Positions 37,109 through 45,866 of a DNA stretch of 64,000 nucleotides are shown here, in pieces. A model generated the notes under the pieces. It was not told the DNA's origin. It was given only the letters and a program-made list of their open reading frames with translations, and searched no databases. Position 1 is the stretch's first letter; the number at the start of each line of letters is the position of its first letter. The DNA lies in the NCBI RefSeq assembly GCF_030348505.1, contig NZ_JAUCFJ010000002.1, forward strand, positions 2,856,001-2,920,000, in the 5' to 3' direction. A program made the position numbers and the translations under genes. This stretch comes from Lysinibacillus sp. G4S2. GTDB taxonomy: Bacteria; Bacillota; Bacilli; Bacillales_A; Planococcaceae.

Positions 37109-37450
37109 ATGCCTTTAACTACTGGTCCGATTGAAAATACAGGAAATCTACCTGCTAATGCTAGTAGCGTTCGTATTAAAGTTCTTAACCTTACTGGAGG
37201 CTTACTTTCCGGACTAATTAGAGTTTTCAGACTGAACGGTACAAGACAATTACTATCAGTGACTGCTTTTAACGTAGGTGCTAATTCCTCTACTTTTATA
37301 GATGCAAGTGTTGGAACTTCGGCTCAATATGAAGTTGAAATTGCTCCAAATCAAAATGGTGGATTATTTAGCGTTTACGGATTAACTGCTTCAGGTGTTA
37401 TCATTACTGCCCAAAGATTAGTTAACTCAGAATTAACACAGATTCTTTAA
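37109..37450 (+). CDS. 113-aa beta-rich protein, paralog A
   Basis: This 113-aa protein starts MPLTTGPIENTGNLPANAS and ends AQRLVNSELTQIL. Regular alternation of hydrophobic and polar residues suggests a beta-sandwich. No signal peptide or membrane helix is seen. AAAGGAGGTG lies upstream. It is about 80% identical by eye to the protein at 58669-59010, and about 160 bp of upstream DNA are conserved as well, so promoter and gene were duplicated together. Similar small proteins occur in sporeforming bacilli; a spore-surface role is speculation. Confidence 0.75.
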   Translation: MPLTTGPIENTGNLPANASSVRIKVLNLTGGLLSGLIRVFRLNGTRQLLSVTAFNVGANSSTFIDASVGTSAQYEVEIAPNQNGGLFSVYGLTASGVIITAQRLVNSELTQIL

Positions 37451-37453
37451 TTT

Positions 37454-37545
37454 GAAAGTGGCTGTCAAAACTTTAAAAAGCGCGAGAAATCAATTTTAAA
37501 AACGTTGATTTCTCATGCTTTTCTGATGTGAAATTTTTTGTTTTT
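37454..37545 (+). repeat. terminator-like repeat, partial copy of the 52094 element
   Basis: GAAAGTGGCTG..AAAACT then TTAAAAAGCGCGAGAAATCA and its hairpin TGATTTCTC(A/G)(T/C)G match the left 90 bp of 52094-52456. It lies 4 bp after a stop codon and forms a terminator hairpin (GAGAAATCAA/TTGATTTCTC). Confidence 0.65.
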
Positions 37546-37561
37546 TACTATTTATTTTCTT

Positions 37562-37777
37562 TTAAATTACTCTCACAACGATTTGGATTGTATGGGTAAT
37601 AATAATTAATAAGCCTAAACCAATACAACATGTCGCCAACGTGCTATTTTTTTGTTTTTTTTGCTTTACAAGACCAAAAATAGTCAGGCTTAAACCAATC
37701 GCAATAGATACTATTGATAGAATGGTAAAAAACGGTGTACTTAATGAAGAATTGAAAAAAATACTTTCTAATTGCAT
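37562..37777 (-). CDS. small two-helix membrane protein
   Basis: This 71-aa protein has two membrane helices (FFTILSIVSIAIGLSLTIFG and TCCIGLGLLIIITHTIQIVV) around the basic loop KQKKQKN. AAGGAGAGAG precedes the ATG. No family was recognised. It may be cotranscribed with the permease upstream, since both point the same way. Confidence 0.6.
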   Translation of the reverse strand: MQLESIFFNSSLSTPFFTILSIVSIAIGLSLTIFGLVKQKKQKNSTLATCCIGLGLLIIITHTIQIVVRVI

Positions 37778-37868
37778 TTTACGCTCTCTCCTTAAACTTA
37801 GATATTAAAATCAATAATGCCATGGCAAAATTGCTCGGAATCGGCTTTGTGTTTGTACATACTTCAAG

Positions 37869-38561
37869 TTAAACCGCATCCTCCCTTTCAATATTACGAA
37901 TGCCTAAGTAAGCAATTGCTCCTCCAATAACTGCAAGCCCTATTTGAAGTGGAATAAATGTCACCAAGGAGATTTCTGGATTATAAGAACAAGCAATGGC
38001 CACTACAATAAGTGATGAAGTAATTGTGACCGGAACAGAATGATTACGCATTCCGAAATATAATGGAATTAAACTCATTCCCGCAGAGGCAATTACAAAA
38101 GGAACCATGTTAATGACTTCTCCTAGAAATCGATTTACAGTTAATGTAAATGGAACTATAGGGATATAAATATTAACGATAGTAAATAGTCCTGCAACAA
38201 CGATATTAGACAGCATCATAGTAATTAACGTTAACGATACGATTAGCAGCAGTTTACTAGCGATGATTTTCTTCCTATTAACAGGATAAGAAAATAAAAG
38301 GGATATTGTTTTATTTTTATATTCTTCAATGACTATTTTCGAAATCAATACAGAGGCAAATACAATAAACGTTGCCCTAACGCTTGCACCAATCAATATG
38401 TATACATCCTGATACACTGTAATTAGTAAATCACCCTCACTATGTGCTAAATAAATTACGAAACACATTATTACTGTTAATAGGATATTTGCGATAATCG
38501 CACCTTTTACATACCAACCTAATTTAAATTTCTTCAATTCTAGCTTTATTAGCTGTAACAT
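37869..38561 (-). CDS. ABC-2 type transporter permease
   Basis: This 230-aa protein with six membrane helices belongs to the bacitracin/lantibiotic-type permease group. IEEYKNKTISLLFSYPVNRK is the characteristic cytosolic loop after TM2. The ATG at 38561 follows AGGAGGGG. No ATP-binding subunit lies next to it; the only neighbour is a truncated paralog upstream, so this is an orphan permease or the rest of the locus has been lost. Confidence 0.8.
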   Translation of the reverse strand: MLQLIKLELKKFKLGWYVKGAIIANILLTVIMCFVIYLAHSEGDLLITVYQDVYILIGASVRATFIVFASVLISKIVIEEYKNKTISLLFSYPVNRKKIIASKLLLIVSLTLITMMLSNIVVAGLFTIVNIYIPIVPFTLTVNRFLGEVINMVPFVIASAGMSLIPLYFGMRNHSVPVTITSSLIVVAIACSYNPEISLVTFIPLQIGLAVIGGAIAYLGIRNIEREDAV

Positions 38562-38604
38562 CCCTTTCACCCCTCCTCTTCTAGATTGTCGTCTCACTAC
38601 ACGG

Positions 38605-38841
38605 TCATATAAGTACACTTATTATGTTAAATATTGGTAAACTATCATTATGCTTGAATCCTTCCATTACTATACGGAATAACATAACAGCTAAAAAAAT
38701 GATAAATGTGAATTTCAGAAGAAAATTCATGAATGCTATGAGTCCTAAATATTTTGTAAACGTAAGTCTAATCCCAAGTGTAGATCCCAATGCCGTGAAG
38801 CTGCTTGCTAAGGAAATTGCGACAATCATTAGTTTAAGCAT
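38605..38841 (-). pseudogene. truncated ABC-2 permease paralog
   Basis: These 78 codons resemble the N-terminal third of the neighbouring permease: FTFIIFLAVMLFRIVMEGFKHND lines up with FIVFASVLISKIVIEEYKNKT. The frame ends at ..FNIISVLI where the family continues. The remaining two thirds are absent before the next gene starts 44 bp on, so it is probably a decayed gene. Confidence 0.5.
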
Positions 38842-38941
38842 GGATTCGCTCTCCTTTCATTTTGTAATTTAATTGTACGAATCGATTTTCACTTTTTTCT
38901 TACTCATTCCTTACAAATTTATTAATTTTAAAGTTGAATAC

Positions 38942-38982
38942 AAAAAAGACCAGGATCTCATGAAGAGAATCCCGATCTTTTC
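38942..38982 (-). terminator. terminator of DUF3955 gene
   Basis: AAGATCGGGATTCTC and GAGATCCTGGTCTT pair imperfectly, followed by T6 on the minus strand. Confidence 0.7.
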
Positions 38983-38991
38983 AATATAATA

Positions 38992-39210
38992 TTAGTTTGA
39001 AATTTGTGTTTTCTTAAACATTGAGACTAGCGTCACTCCACATAAAGACACAATCCCTATGAACAATAATAAGTATCCAATTGGAATCAAGAAGAAAGGT
39101 TCCTCTAATTTGCCATCTGCAGCTACATTACTTCCAATGATGGCCTTTGCAAGAAAACAGATTACTCCTAAAAGAATTGGTGTAGATGCAATTACATATT
39201 TCATTTTCAT
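38992..39210 (-). CDS. DUF3955 small membrane protein
   Basis: This 72-aa protein has two helices. The conserved KLEEPFFLIPIGYLLLFIGI between and within them is the DUF3955 signature. The function is unknown. The ATG at 39210 has GGAGGA upstream; the ATG at 39225 overlaps that site. Confidence 0.75.
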   Translation of the reverse strand: MKMKYVIASTPILLGVICFLAKAIIGSNVAADGKLEEPFFLIPIGYLLLFIGIVSLCGVTLVSMFKKTQISN

Positions 39211-39225
39211 AATATCTTCCTCCAT

Positions 39226-39953
39226 TAAAGTTAGTTTATTTGTTAATACACTTATTTTTTATCCTGTTTGTATTTTGAATCGAAAAATCATTCCCACAAC
39301 TTACATCTGTACAGAAATTCCAACATCTACAGGCTTTTCGAAGGAATTCCAGGTGACAAAATAACACCCCAGTTAATACGATTATAAATTCCAACCAATA
39401 CTGTTTGATGCCTCACCGCTTTCTCAACTTTCTACAATCATAATATCTAAAACCTCATCCTTAGTCAATAATTATTTATCGAAAAACAATAAATTATTAT
39501 TGTTTTTAACAATACGTGTTGACGTTATATTTTCACTTTACTGAAATAAAAGTGGAGTGAATGCAAAAATAAAATATAAATAAGCCTAAGATAGCAGAAT
39601 TAATTGCCATCTTGGGCTTTTGTCATTTTAACAACTATTTGACGATTAATTTTCTATAGTTTTATTTTCGGCTACCTTTGCAAGGAGATGTGAACTAGCA
39701 AGAGAAACTTCAATTAAAACTCGTATGAATCTGACATTAGGAGTAAATGCTGTAGTTATGTCAACAGTTCTAGAGTCAATATAGCGACTTATGGGAGAAG
39801 GTGTTTGTATTTCATTACATCAGACAATAAAAATTTTTTATGAACGAAAAATGCCTGTTGAATTCATCAGTATTAGCTCAAACTATAAAATGAACAATCG
39901 TAGAATAACGTTCTTTACAAAAGAACTTCATCACCTTCTATAGGAGGCAAAAA
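39226..39953. other. 728-bp gap with hairpins and a remnant
   Basis: AAAAACAATAA/TTATTGTTTTT at about 39483-39508 is a perfect inverted repeat. AAGCCTAAGAT..ATCTTGGGCTT at 39583-39619 looks like a terminator. Around 39678-39783 a short plus frame (..SIKTRMNLTLGVNAVVMSTVL..) ends in TAG without a start and is probably a gene remnant. Confidence 0.4.
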
Positions 39954-41195
39954 ATGAATATAAAATTACGTCTTAAAATAATGATTTTTCTCCAGTTTTT
40001 TATTTGGGGATCTTGGCTTGTTACACTCGGTTCTTATATGATTAATACGTTGAGTTTTACTGGTGCACAAGTTGGATTTGTATATAGTTCAACCGGTCTT
40101 GCTGCCATCTTTATGCCAAGTATTATAGGCATTGTTGCAGATCGCTGGGTAAAAGCAAATATTTTATATGGAATCTTACATTTCCTCGGTGCGATTACCC
40201 TATTTACAGCTGCTCAAATTGCTGATCATACTATTATGTTTTGGGTAATGTTCTTTAACTCGATTGTTTATATGCCAACACTTGCTTTATCGAATACAAT
40301 TTCTTATGTTAGCTTAGAAAAAAAGGGGTTCGATATCGTAAAGGACTTCCCGCCTATACGTGTCTACGGGACAATTGGTTTTATTCTTGCGATGTGGATT
40401 ATTAGTATTGCTAAGCTTGAATTAAGTAATATTCAGCTATTCATAGCTAGTGGAGCATCGATGGTACTTGCACTATACTCATTTTCTCTTCCTACCTGCC
40501 CAACTTCCAATGCCATAAAGGATAAGTCGTTAGTTAGCCTTTTAGGACTTGACGCTTTTGTTCTTTTTAAACGAAAAAAAATGGCTTTGTTTTTCCTTTT
40601 TTCAATGCTATTAGGTGTTGCCCTTCAAATTACCAATACATTTGGTGATCCATTTTTACACGATTTCGCGTTGAACCCAGAATATAAGAATAGCTTTGCC
40701 GTTAAATATCCAGCTATTTTATTATCAGTGTCGCAAATTTCAGAAGTATTCTTTATTTTGACCATTCCCTTTTTCTTACGTAAATTTGGAATTAAGAAAG
40801 TAATACTCATCAGCATGGTGGCATGGACATTACGCTTTGTATTCTTTGGATTCGGAAGTCCAGTCGGTGTAGGATTCTTATTGTTATTATTATCTATGAT
40901 TGTTTACGGTTGTGCATTTGATTTCTTTAACATTTCGGGAGCCATTTTTGTAGAAAAAGAAGTCGATCCTCGAATTCGCGCCAGCGCTCAAGGATTATTT
41001 AGTACAATGGTAAATGGAATCGGCGCCTATGTGGGGGCTATAATTAGCGGAACAGTAGTTGATTATTATACAGTTGATGGAGTAAGAAATTGGCAAAACA
41101 TTTGGTTGTTTTTTGGAGCCTATACTCTCGTTTTAGCAATAATTTTTGCGATAACTTTTAAATATAATCATGACAGCAATGAAATGAAAATTTGA
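39954..41195 (+). CDS. nupG: nucleoside:H+ symporter
   Basis: This 413-aa inner-membrane permease of the NHS family imports nucleosides by proton symport. It resembles E. coli NupG throughout: LQFFIWGSWLVTLGSYM, FPPIRVYGTIGFILAMW and YGCAFDFFNISGAIFVEKEV are near-identical blocks. TAGGAGGC precedes the ATG. No regulator or salvage enzyme is adjacent. A strong terminator follows. Confidence 0.93.
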   Translation: MNIKLRLKIMIFLQFFIWGSWLVTLGSYMINTLSFTGAQVGFVYSSTGLAAIFMPSIIGIVADRWVKANILYGILHFLGAITLFTAAQIADHTIMFWVMFFNSIVYMPTLALSNTISYVSLEKKGFDIVKDFPPIRVYGTIGFILAMWIISIAKLELSNIQLFIASGASMVLALYSFSLPTCPTSNAIKDKSLVSLLGLDAFVLFKRKKMALFFLFSMLLGVALQITNTFGDPFLHDFALNPEYKNSFAVKYPAILLSVSQISEVFFILTIPFFLRKFGIKKVILISMVAWTLRFVFFGFGSPVGVGFLLLLLSMIVYGCAFDFFNISGAIFVEKEVDPRIRASAQGLFSTMVNGIGAYVGAIISGTVVDYYTVDGVRNWQNIWLFFGAYTLVLAIIFAITFKYNHDSNEMKI

Positions 41196-41338
41196 CCGTT
41201 TGCTTTTGTCTTCACTAATAAGAATGTTACTACAATATCCAACTGTATCTCCTCACTTACTCACGGGAAATATGTTTTCCATTAATCGGAAATCCAAGGT
41301 GATGGAAATCCTACCCTTGCTTGTTTTCAAGTACAAGA

Positions 41339-41373
41339 AAGAGCCTTACCGTTCTCGGTATAAGGCTCTTTTA
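41339..41373. terminator. terminator of nupG
   Basis: AAGAGCCTTAC..GTATAAGGCTCTT with a T4 tail; it could also serve the convergent VOC gene. Confidence 0.8.
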
Positions 41374-41427
41374 CTTTAGCAGAAAAACCGGCTACCTTCA
41401 GTTACTTCAGGATGCTTTTATATGGCT

Positions 41428-41880
41428 TTAACGCTTTCTCCACTCTTCAAGAGACATCTCATTAAAATCCTCAACATCATCTAGTCTCAATGGTGTAATT
41501 AATTCTAAGGAGTTACCATCTGGGTCTGAGAAATAGATTGCTGCATGCGCATGAGGTTTGTTTGATAAAACTAAAGGTTGCTGTTCAGAAGTAAGGCCAA
41601 ATTCAGTTCGAACTTCTATGCCAATTGAAGACAACCACTCTTTCACATGTTCAAGATCTTCTTCATCAATTTTAAACGCCAAATGTCGGATAGATGGATG
41701 GTATTTTAATTGAACACTATCATTTTCCCATAATCCTAACCAGCTTTCTCCTTTAACTATCCAAAAGAAAGCGACTTTTCCTTTTTTATACGCGAGTTCT
41801 AACCCTAACTTTTTATAAAATAAAATCGAATTTTCTAAATTACGAACTGGTAAATGTGCTTCATATAAACCTTTAATCAT
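41428..41880 (-). CDS. VOC-family (glyoxalase/FosB-like) protein
   Basis: This 150-aa metal-dependent protein is made of two beta-alpha-beta-beta-beta units. Likely ligands are H9 (YEAHLPV), H71 (IRHLAFKI) and E126 (DPDGNSLELIT). Members include glyoxalases, dioxygenases and fosfomycin thiol transferases; the substrate is unknown. Confidence 0.82.
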   Translation of the reverse strand: MIKGLYEAHLPVRNLENSILFYKKLGLELAYKKGKVAFFWIVKGESWLGLWENDSVQLKYHPSIRHLAFKIDEEDLEHVKEWLSSIGIEVRTEFGLTSEQQPLVLSNKPHAHAAIYFSDPDGNSLELITPLRLDDVEDFNEMSLEEWRKR

Positions 41881-41951
41881 TTCAATATTCTCCTATTTCA
41901 TCTTTATTTATGAAATAATATATTAAAAACACATTCCATTTACATCAATCT

Positions 41952-42263
41952 TTAGTCTGAATCTTTAAAAAACCTATCTTCAATAAAGTATCTAAAAACA
42001 GAAAAAATTCCAACTAATACATAAATCAAACTATTGAAAAACACTATAATCATAAAAAACATACTAATATACGTAAAATCGTCACCAATACTAAAAATAC
42101 TTGAGATGAATTTAACCAAAGATAGAAAAACAACTGGTATCAAAATTGCACCGAATAATCCAATGCGTATCAAAGAAATATTTTTCACTTTATGGAAATA
42201 TAAAAACACACCGTTTGTTAAAAAAATTAAAAATAAAAAAAACCCCGCTATAGAAATATCCAT
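41952..42263 (-). CDS. small membrane protein, hypothetical
   Basis: This 103-aa protein has three membrane helices (residues 6-22, 32-52 and 64-90). GGAGGG lies 13 nt before the ATG, rather far. No family was recognised. It sits in the same orientation as the APH-family gene, with a 39-bp gap, so the two may be cotranscribed. Confidence 0.55.
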   Translation of the reverse strand: MDISIAGFFLFLIFLTNGVFLYFHKVKNISLIRIGLFGAILIPVVFLSLVKFISSIFSIGDDFTYISMFFMIIVFFNSLIYVLVGIFSVFRYFIEDRFFKDSD

Positions 42264-42302
42264 AATTATACAAACACCCTCCAGAATTTAGCGAAATAAA
42301 TA

Positions 42303-43112
42303 TTAAAAGAACTCATATAATCCATTAACAAAATACTCATATATTTTGTCATCAATTATATTTTCACCGTACCCTTCAAAAAAGATTTGTTTTTCGATTT
42401 CGTTTTCAAAGACATTTGGTTTCGGTCGAATTGCAAGAGATACATCATATCTTGGGTCTCCGTATGCTCCACTCCCCCAATCAATAACACCTGTCACTTC
42501 CCCGTTGGAAACCAATACGTTATCAATTGTATAGTCTCCATGAATTAACGTCTGCTTATAATGATCTGGTTTATATTTTTTAACCTTTTCCAATAATTCC
42601 TTAGTTCCATCTACTTCATTTTTAATAAGATTATCGTTTGCTTGACTTATCATTTGCTCAAGCCAGTTTTTATGGTGTATTAGTTCCTTTGGACAAGGCG
42701 TTGAATGAACATCAGCTAAGAGTTTGCCAAAGTTAAATATTATTTCTTGTCTTATTTCCTTATTTTTCTCATCTTTTAAAGCAATTCGGATAGTTTCACC
42801 CTGAAAGAATTCAAAAAGTGCCCAACATTGACTATCTTGCTTTTGTTCAACGAATAGCTCAACTTTCGGAACACGTAGTTTTGTTTCCTTTGCCAATCTG
42901 TTTAGTACAGAAACCTCTCTTTTTAACAAAGAACAGAACCATTCACCTGTTGTTCTTTTGAGAGCAAAAGAGCCTTGATGACTCTGAATAATCGCAACAT
43001 TCGAGGTGTATCCTTGTCTTGGAAACTTAATACAGTCAATGTTTTTTAGATATTCTCTTATTTCTTCTGGTATTTCATCTACCTGTATTGGCTGCAATAA
43101 AAAAACCCCCAC
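42303..43112 (-). CDS. APH-family phosphotransferase
   Basis: This protein kinase-fold small-molecule kinase of about 269 aa carries the catalytic loop LIHGDYTIDNVLV and the metal-binding VIDWGSGAYGDPRYD. Family substrates include aminoglycosides, homoserine and choline, and none can be assigned here. The start is uncertain: GTG 43112 overlaps a GAGGTGGGG site, and TTG 43097 sits downstream of it. Confidence 0.82.
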   Translation of the reverse strand: MGVFLLQPIQVDEIPEEIREYLKNIDCIKFPRQGYTSNVAIIQSHQGSFALKRTTGEWFCSLLKREVSVLNRLAKETKLRVPKVELFVEQKQDSQCWALFEFFQGETIRIALKDEKNKEIRQEIIFNFGKLLADVHSTPCPKELIHHKNWLEQMISQANDNLIKNEVDGTKELLEKVKKYKPDHYKQTLIHGDYTIDNVLVSNGEVTGVIDWGSGAYGDPRYDVSLAIRPKPNVFENEIEKQIFFEGYGENIIDDKIYEYFVNGLYEFF

Positions 43113-43293
43113 CTCTGAAAAGATATTAGCATACGCTTCCCCTTACCAAATAATCAAAATAATTATGTCAATCTATTTTCCACTAGAATTCTAATAACTT
43201 AGTGACCGCCTTTAACATTAAAATATCAATTTCAACAACAATAAGAGATTGTTTCAATAATGATAGCGACTACGCTACCGATTCTAATCAACT

Positions 43294-43428
43294 TTATTTG
43301 AATATCAGATAACTCAGGGATTTCTTTGTATCGCTATCGCTCAAAAAAGAAAAAGCTTTCCATAGGCTGTTACATACTCCAAATACAAAAGCCATAAGTA
43401 TGGATAATACTATACTTATGAATAACAT
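43294..43428 (-). CDS. 44-aa membrane peptide
   Basis: A 44-codon ORF follows a GGTGGAG ribosome-binding site 5 nt upstream of its ATG. One membrane helix (residues 2-20; LFISIVLSILMAFVFGV) is followed by a polar tail (DSDTKKSLSYLIFK). No family was recognised. The site quality and the helix-plus-tail design support a real small protein. Confidence 0.5.
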   Translation of the reverse strand: MLFISIVLSILMAFVFGVCNSLWKAFSFLSDSDTKKSLSYLIFK

Positions 43429-43499
43429 CGCTTCTCCACCGTTTAAAACTTTAATTATAGATTAATTCTTCCATATGTTTCAATATTCCTGTTGTTTTT

Positions 43500-43802
43500 G
43501 GGTCATCACCAAAAGTTGTGGATGACATTTGTTAAAATATATGCCATGTATTAATTGATCTTCGTTCCGACTAGGCGACTCCTTGGGGATTAGCGTTACA
43601 GATGAGACCCTGTGGCGAGCATGTAGAGGAACGAAGACTAAGAGCATCACATCCTGGATTTATCGAAACAAAATCGCTCTTTATCGAAACTATTTGAGCT
43701 TTTATCGAAACAAAATCTCATTTTATCGAAACTTTTTGGGCTTTTATCGAAAAACAAGCTCTTTCTAGCAAAGAAATCAACCACACGTTATGGTGAAGAG
43801 CC
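43500..43802. mobile_element. MITE family 2, complete copy with ISL3-like ends
   Basis: This 303-bp element has a left end GGGTCATCACCAAAAGTTG and a right end that, reverse complemented, reads GGCTCTTCACCATAACGTG; the two pair imperfectly over about 30 bp. Flanks TTGTTTTT and TTATTTTT are an 8-bp near-duplication, as ISL3 insertion predicts. Inside are a hairpin core (CTTCGTTCC..GGAACGAAG, 43560-43636) containing ACAGATGAGACCCTG, and tandem array 4: five TTATCGAAA repeats exactly 21 bp apart at 43660, 43681, 43702, 43723 and 43744. There is no transposase, so it is non-autonomous. Confidence 0.65.
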
Positions 43803-44040
43803 TTATTTTTCCAGAAATTAGTGAAATTTTCGATACTAAAATAAATGGAGCATGCTTTAAGGGTATGAATTATTAACAAAGTTCGTAGATCTGAGGAAGT
43901 TACATTTTGCTCAGCGAAAAAATGAATGGACACTCAGATTGTTTTTCTATTATCATAAAGTATAATCACTACTTTTACAGATAAAAAATGCACATTAGAG
44001 AATATTTCACACATTTCAAAATCGGAAGGGGATTATTTTC

Positions 44041-44997
44041 ATGAGTAGAGTCCAACAACTTGCACCAAATTTTTATTGTATTGATACACACGATTTAAAT
44101 CGGGAACAGCGTACAAGCTCTTATTTGCTTATCGACGAAAAAATTACATTAATCGAAACATCTGCCAGTCCTTCTATGCCATATATAGTTGAAGGTTTAG
44201 AGGAATTACATATTTCTTTAGAGGATATTCAATATGTAATTGTTACACATATCCATTTAGACCATGCTGGAGGTGCGGGATTATTTTTACAAAGTTGTCC
44301 AAATGCTACATTCGTTGTCCATCCACGAGGTGTATCTCATATGGTTGATCCTAGTCGTCTAATCGCCAGTGCAAAAAGTGTTTATGGATCAGAATTTGAT
44401 CGTCTTTTTGATCCAATTGTACCTATCGATGTTGAGCGCATTATAGAAATTGGACATGAGGAAGTATTATCTTTAGGTCAACATCAGCTAACGTTTTATC
44501 ATACGGAAGGCCATGCAAAGCATCATGTATCGATGCTGTATTCTGCTACGAATGGATTGTTTGTTGGAGATACAACTGGTGTACGTTATCCAGAAATGGA
44601 GAGCGAAGCAATTGATTTAATTATTCCCTCCACTTCGCCGAATCAGTATGACCCAGATACGATGGAGCAATCTATCAAGCTTTACGAAAAATTAAATGCT
44701 ACTGAATTGTATTTCGGTCATTTCGGTGCATATAAAAATCCAGCTGAAGCTTATAGACAAGTGCGCTATTGGACACCACTATTCTTAGCTGAAGGGGAAA
44801 AGGCGTTAACGGTATCTAGTGATTTTAAAGAACAAGTACAATTTTTAGATACTCGCTTAAAGAAACTTTTGTACAACTACTTACAGGAAAATGGCATCGA
44901 AGAAAATCATCCGGTATATCAAACAATCCCATTTGATACAATTGTTTCGGCAATGGGAATTTTGGATTACTTAGAGAAAAAGAATGCCCAAAATTAA
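44041..44997 (+). CDS. metallo-beta-lactamase-fold hydrolase
   Basis: This 318-aa glyoxalase II-like MBL protein has the metal motif THIHLDHAGG (about residues 77-86), a His in TEGHAKHHVSML, an Asp in FVGDTTGVRYP and a His in YFGHFGAYKNP. The C-terminal helical extension (about 240-318) is typical of a thiol-dependent or arylsulfatase-like hydrolase branch. It is cytosolic, with the substrate unknown. AAGGGG lies upstream. A GAAA-tetraloop terminator follows. Confidence 0.82.
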   Translation: MSRVQQLAPNFYCIDTHDLNREQRTSSYLLIDEKITLIETSASPSMPYIVEGLEELHISLEDIQYVIVTHIHLDHAGGAGLFLQSCPNATFVVHPRGVSHMVDPSRLIASAKSVYGSEFDRLFDPIVPIDVERIIEIGHEEVLSLGQHQLTFYHTEGHAKHHVSMLYSATNGLFVGDTTGVRYPEMESEAIDLIIPSTSPNQYDPDTMEQSIKLYEKLNATELYFGHFGAYKNPAEAYRQVRYWTPLFLAEGEKALTVSSDFKEQVQFLDTRLKKLLYNYLQENGIEENHPVYQTIPFDTIVSAMGILDYLEKKNAQN

Positions 44998-45030
44998 AGC
45001 ATTAGCACTGATGTACTAAACCCCAAATAC

Positions 45031-45057
45031 GAGAGGAGAAATCCTCTCTGTTTTCTT
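45031..45057 (+). terminator. terminator of MBL gene
   Basis: GAGAGGA-GAAA-TCCTCTC with a T-rich tail. Confidence 0.8.
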
Positions 45058-45557
45058 TTATGTTCTTTTTTCTTCAATCGTTACGATATGTTTGATTTCA
45101 GCAGGCAAGCAAACTAGTTCTGATTTAAAGAACTCTGGGAATGGAAAGACATCCTGAAGATTTGAAATAGGTAACCATTCTAATTTTTCTTCAATACCAT
45201 CACTAGTGTAGCTTTCACACTTAATTTCGACTTCAATAGATTTCATCAAATAAAAGAATGATATTTCATGAAATTGCGTTTCACCATATGGACCGCTTTG
45301 AACGGGAAAAAAGTTTTCATGAATAAACACTAAACGATCAATTTCAACATGCACTTTGGTTTCTTCAAAGCATTCGAGAATGACAGCTTCTTCCAAAGTT
45401 TCCGGTAACTTCACTCTTCCCCAACGTAGTAGTAGTAAGGGTCACGATTATTTTTAACCATTAGCACTTTATCATCTCGAAGAATTATAGCGCCCATCCT
45501 CATATTGAACACTCCTTCTTTAGTTGGGAAGGTAATGTCTTGATTTTGTTTATCCAA
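45058..45557 (-). pseudogene. NUDIX hydrolase, frameshifted
   Basis: Two frames together give a NUDIX hydrolase of about 165 aa. The first ends ..DPYYYYVGEE-stop at 45411; the second starts MKLPETLEEAV at 45414. Adding one G to the GGGG run near 45420 gives VGGRVKLPETLEEAV, restoring the Nudix box start. The box itself continues LECFEETKV, so the usual RE is LE and the Gly is Lys. The likely start is TTG 45557 after GGCAGGAG. It is either a real frameshift or a homopolymer error. Confidence 0.7.
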
Positions 45558-45736
45558 CTGAATCTCCTGCCTTTCAAACGTTAACTTGATCACTCTATGT
45601 AGCTATCTTTTCTCAATATTGCATGGACTACATTTGAGTTTAAATGATTGGAATTCACCAAAGACTTATCAACAGAATATATAACGTCTAAGAGAATTGA
45701 CAAATCCTTAACTTTTAAGAAGTTGATGATATAAAT

Positions 45737-45775
45737 TAAAAAGAGGGCCAGTGTAGTAATTCCGCCCTCTCTATC
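45737..45775 (-). terminator. terminator of PH-domain gene
   Basis: AGAGGGC and GCCCTCT flank a loop and are followed by T5 on the minus strand. Confidence 0.65.
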
Positions 45776-45866
45776 AATCAATTAAATCATCCAAGAGATT
45801 AAAATCCTGCTCCTTCCCTATCAATCAGAAGAAAAAGTAAAGGATTACTGATAAAAATTTAACCAA

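Noticed and set aside
45590..45781. 63-codon minus ORF between the NUDIX and PH-domain genes
   Set aside because: Its 5' part is the terminator hairpin of the PH-domain gene, and it has no ribosome-binding site.
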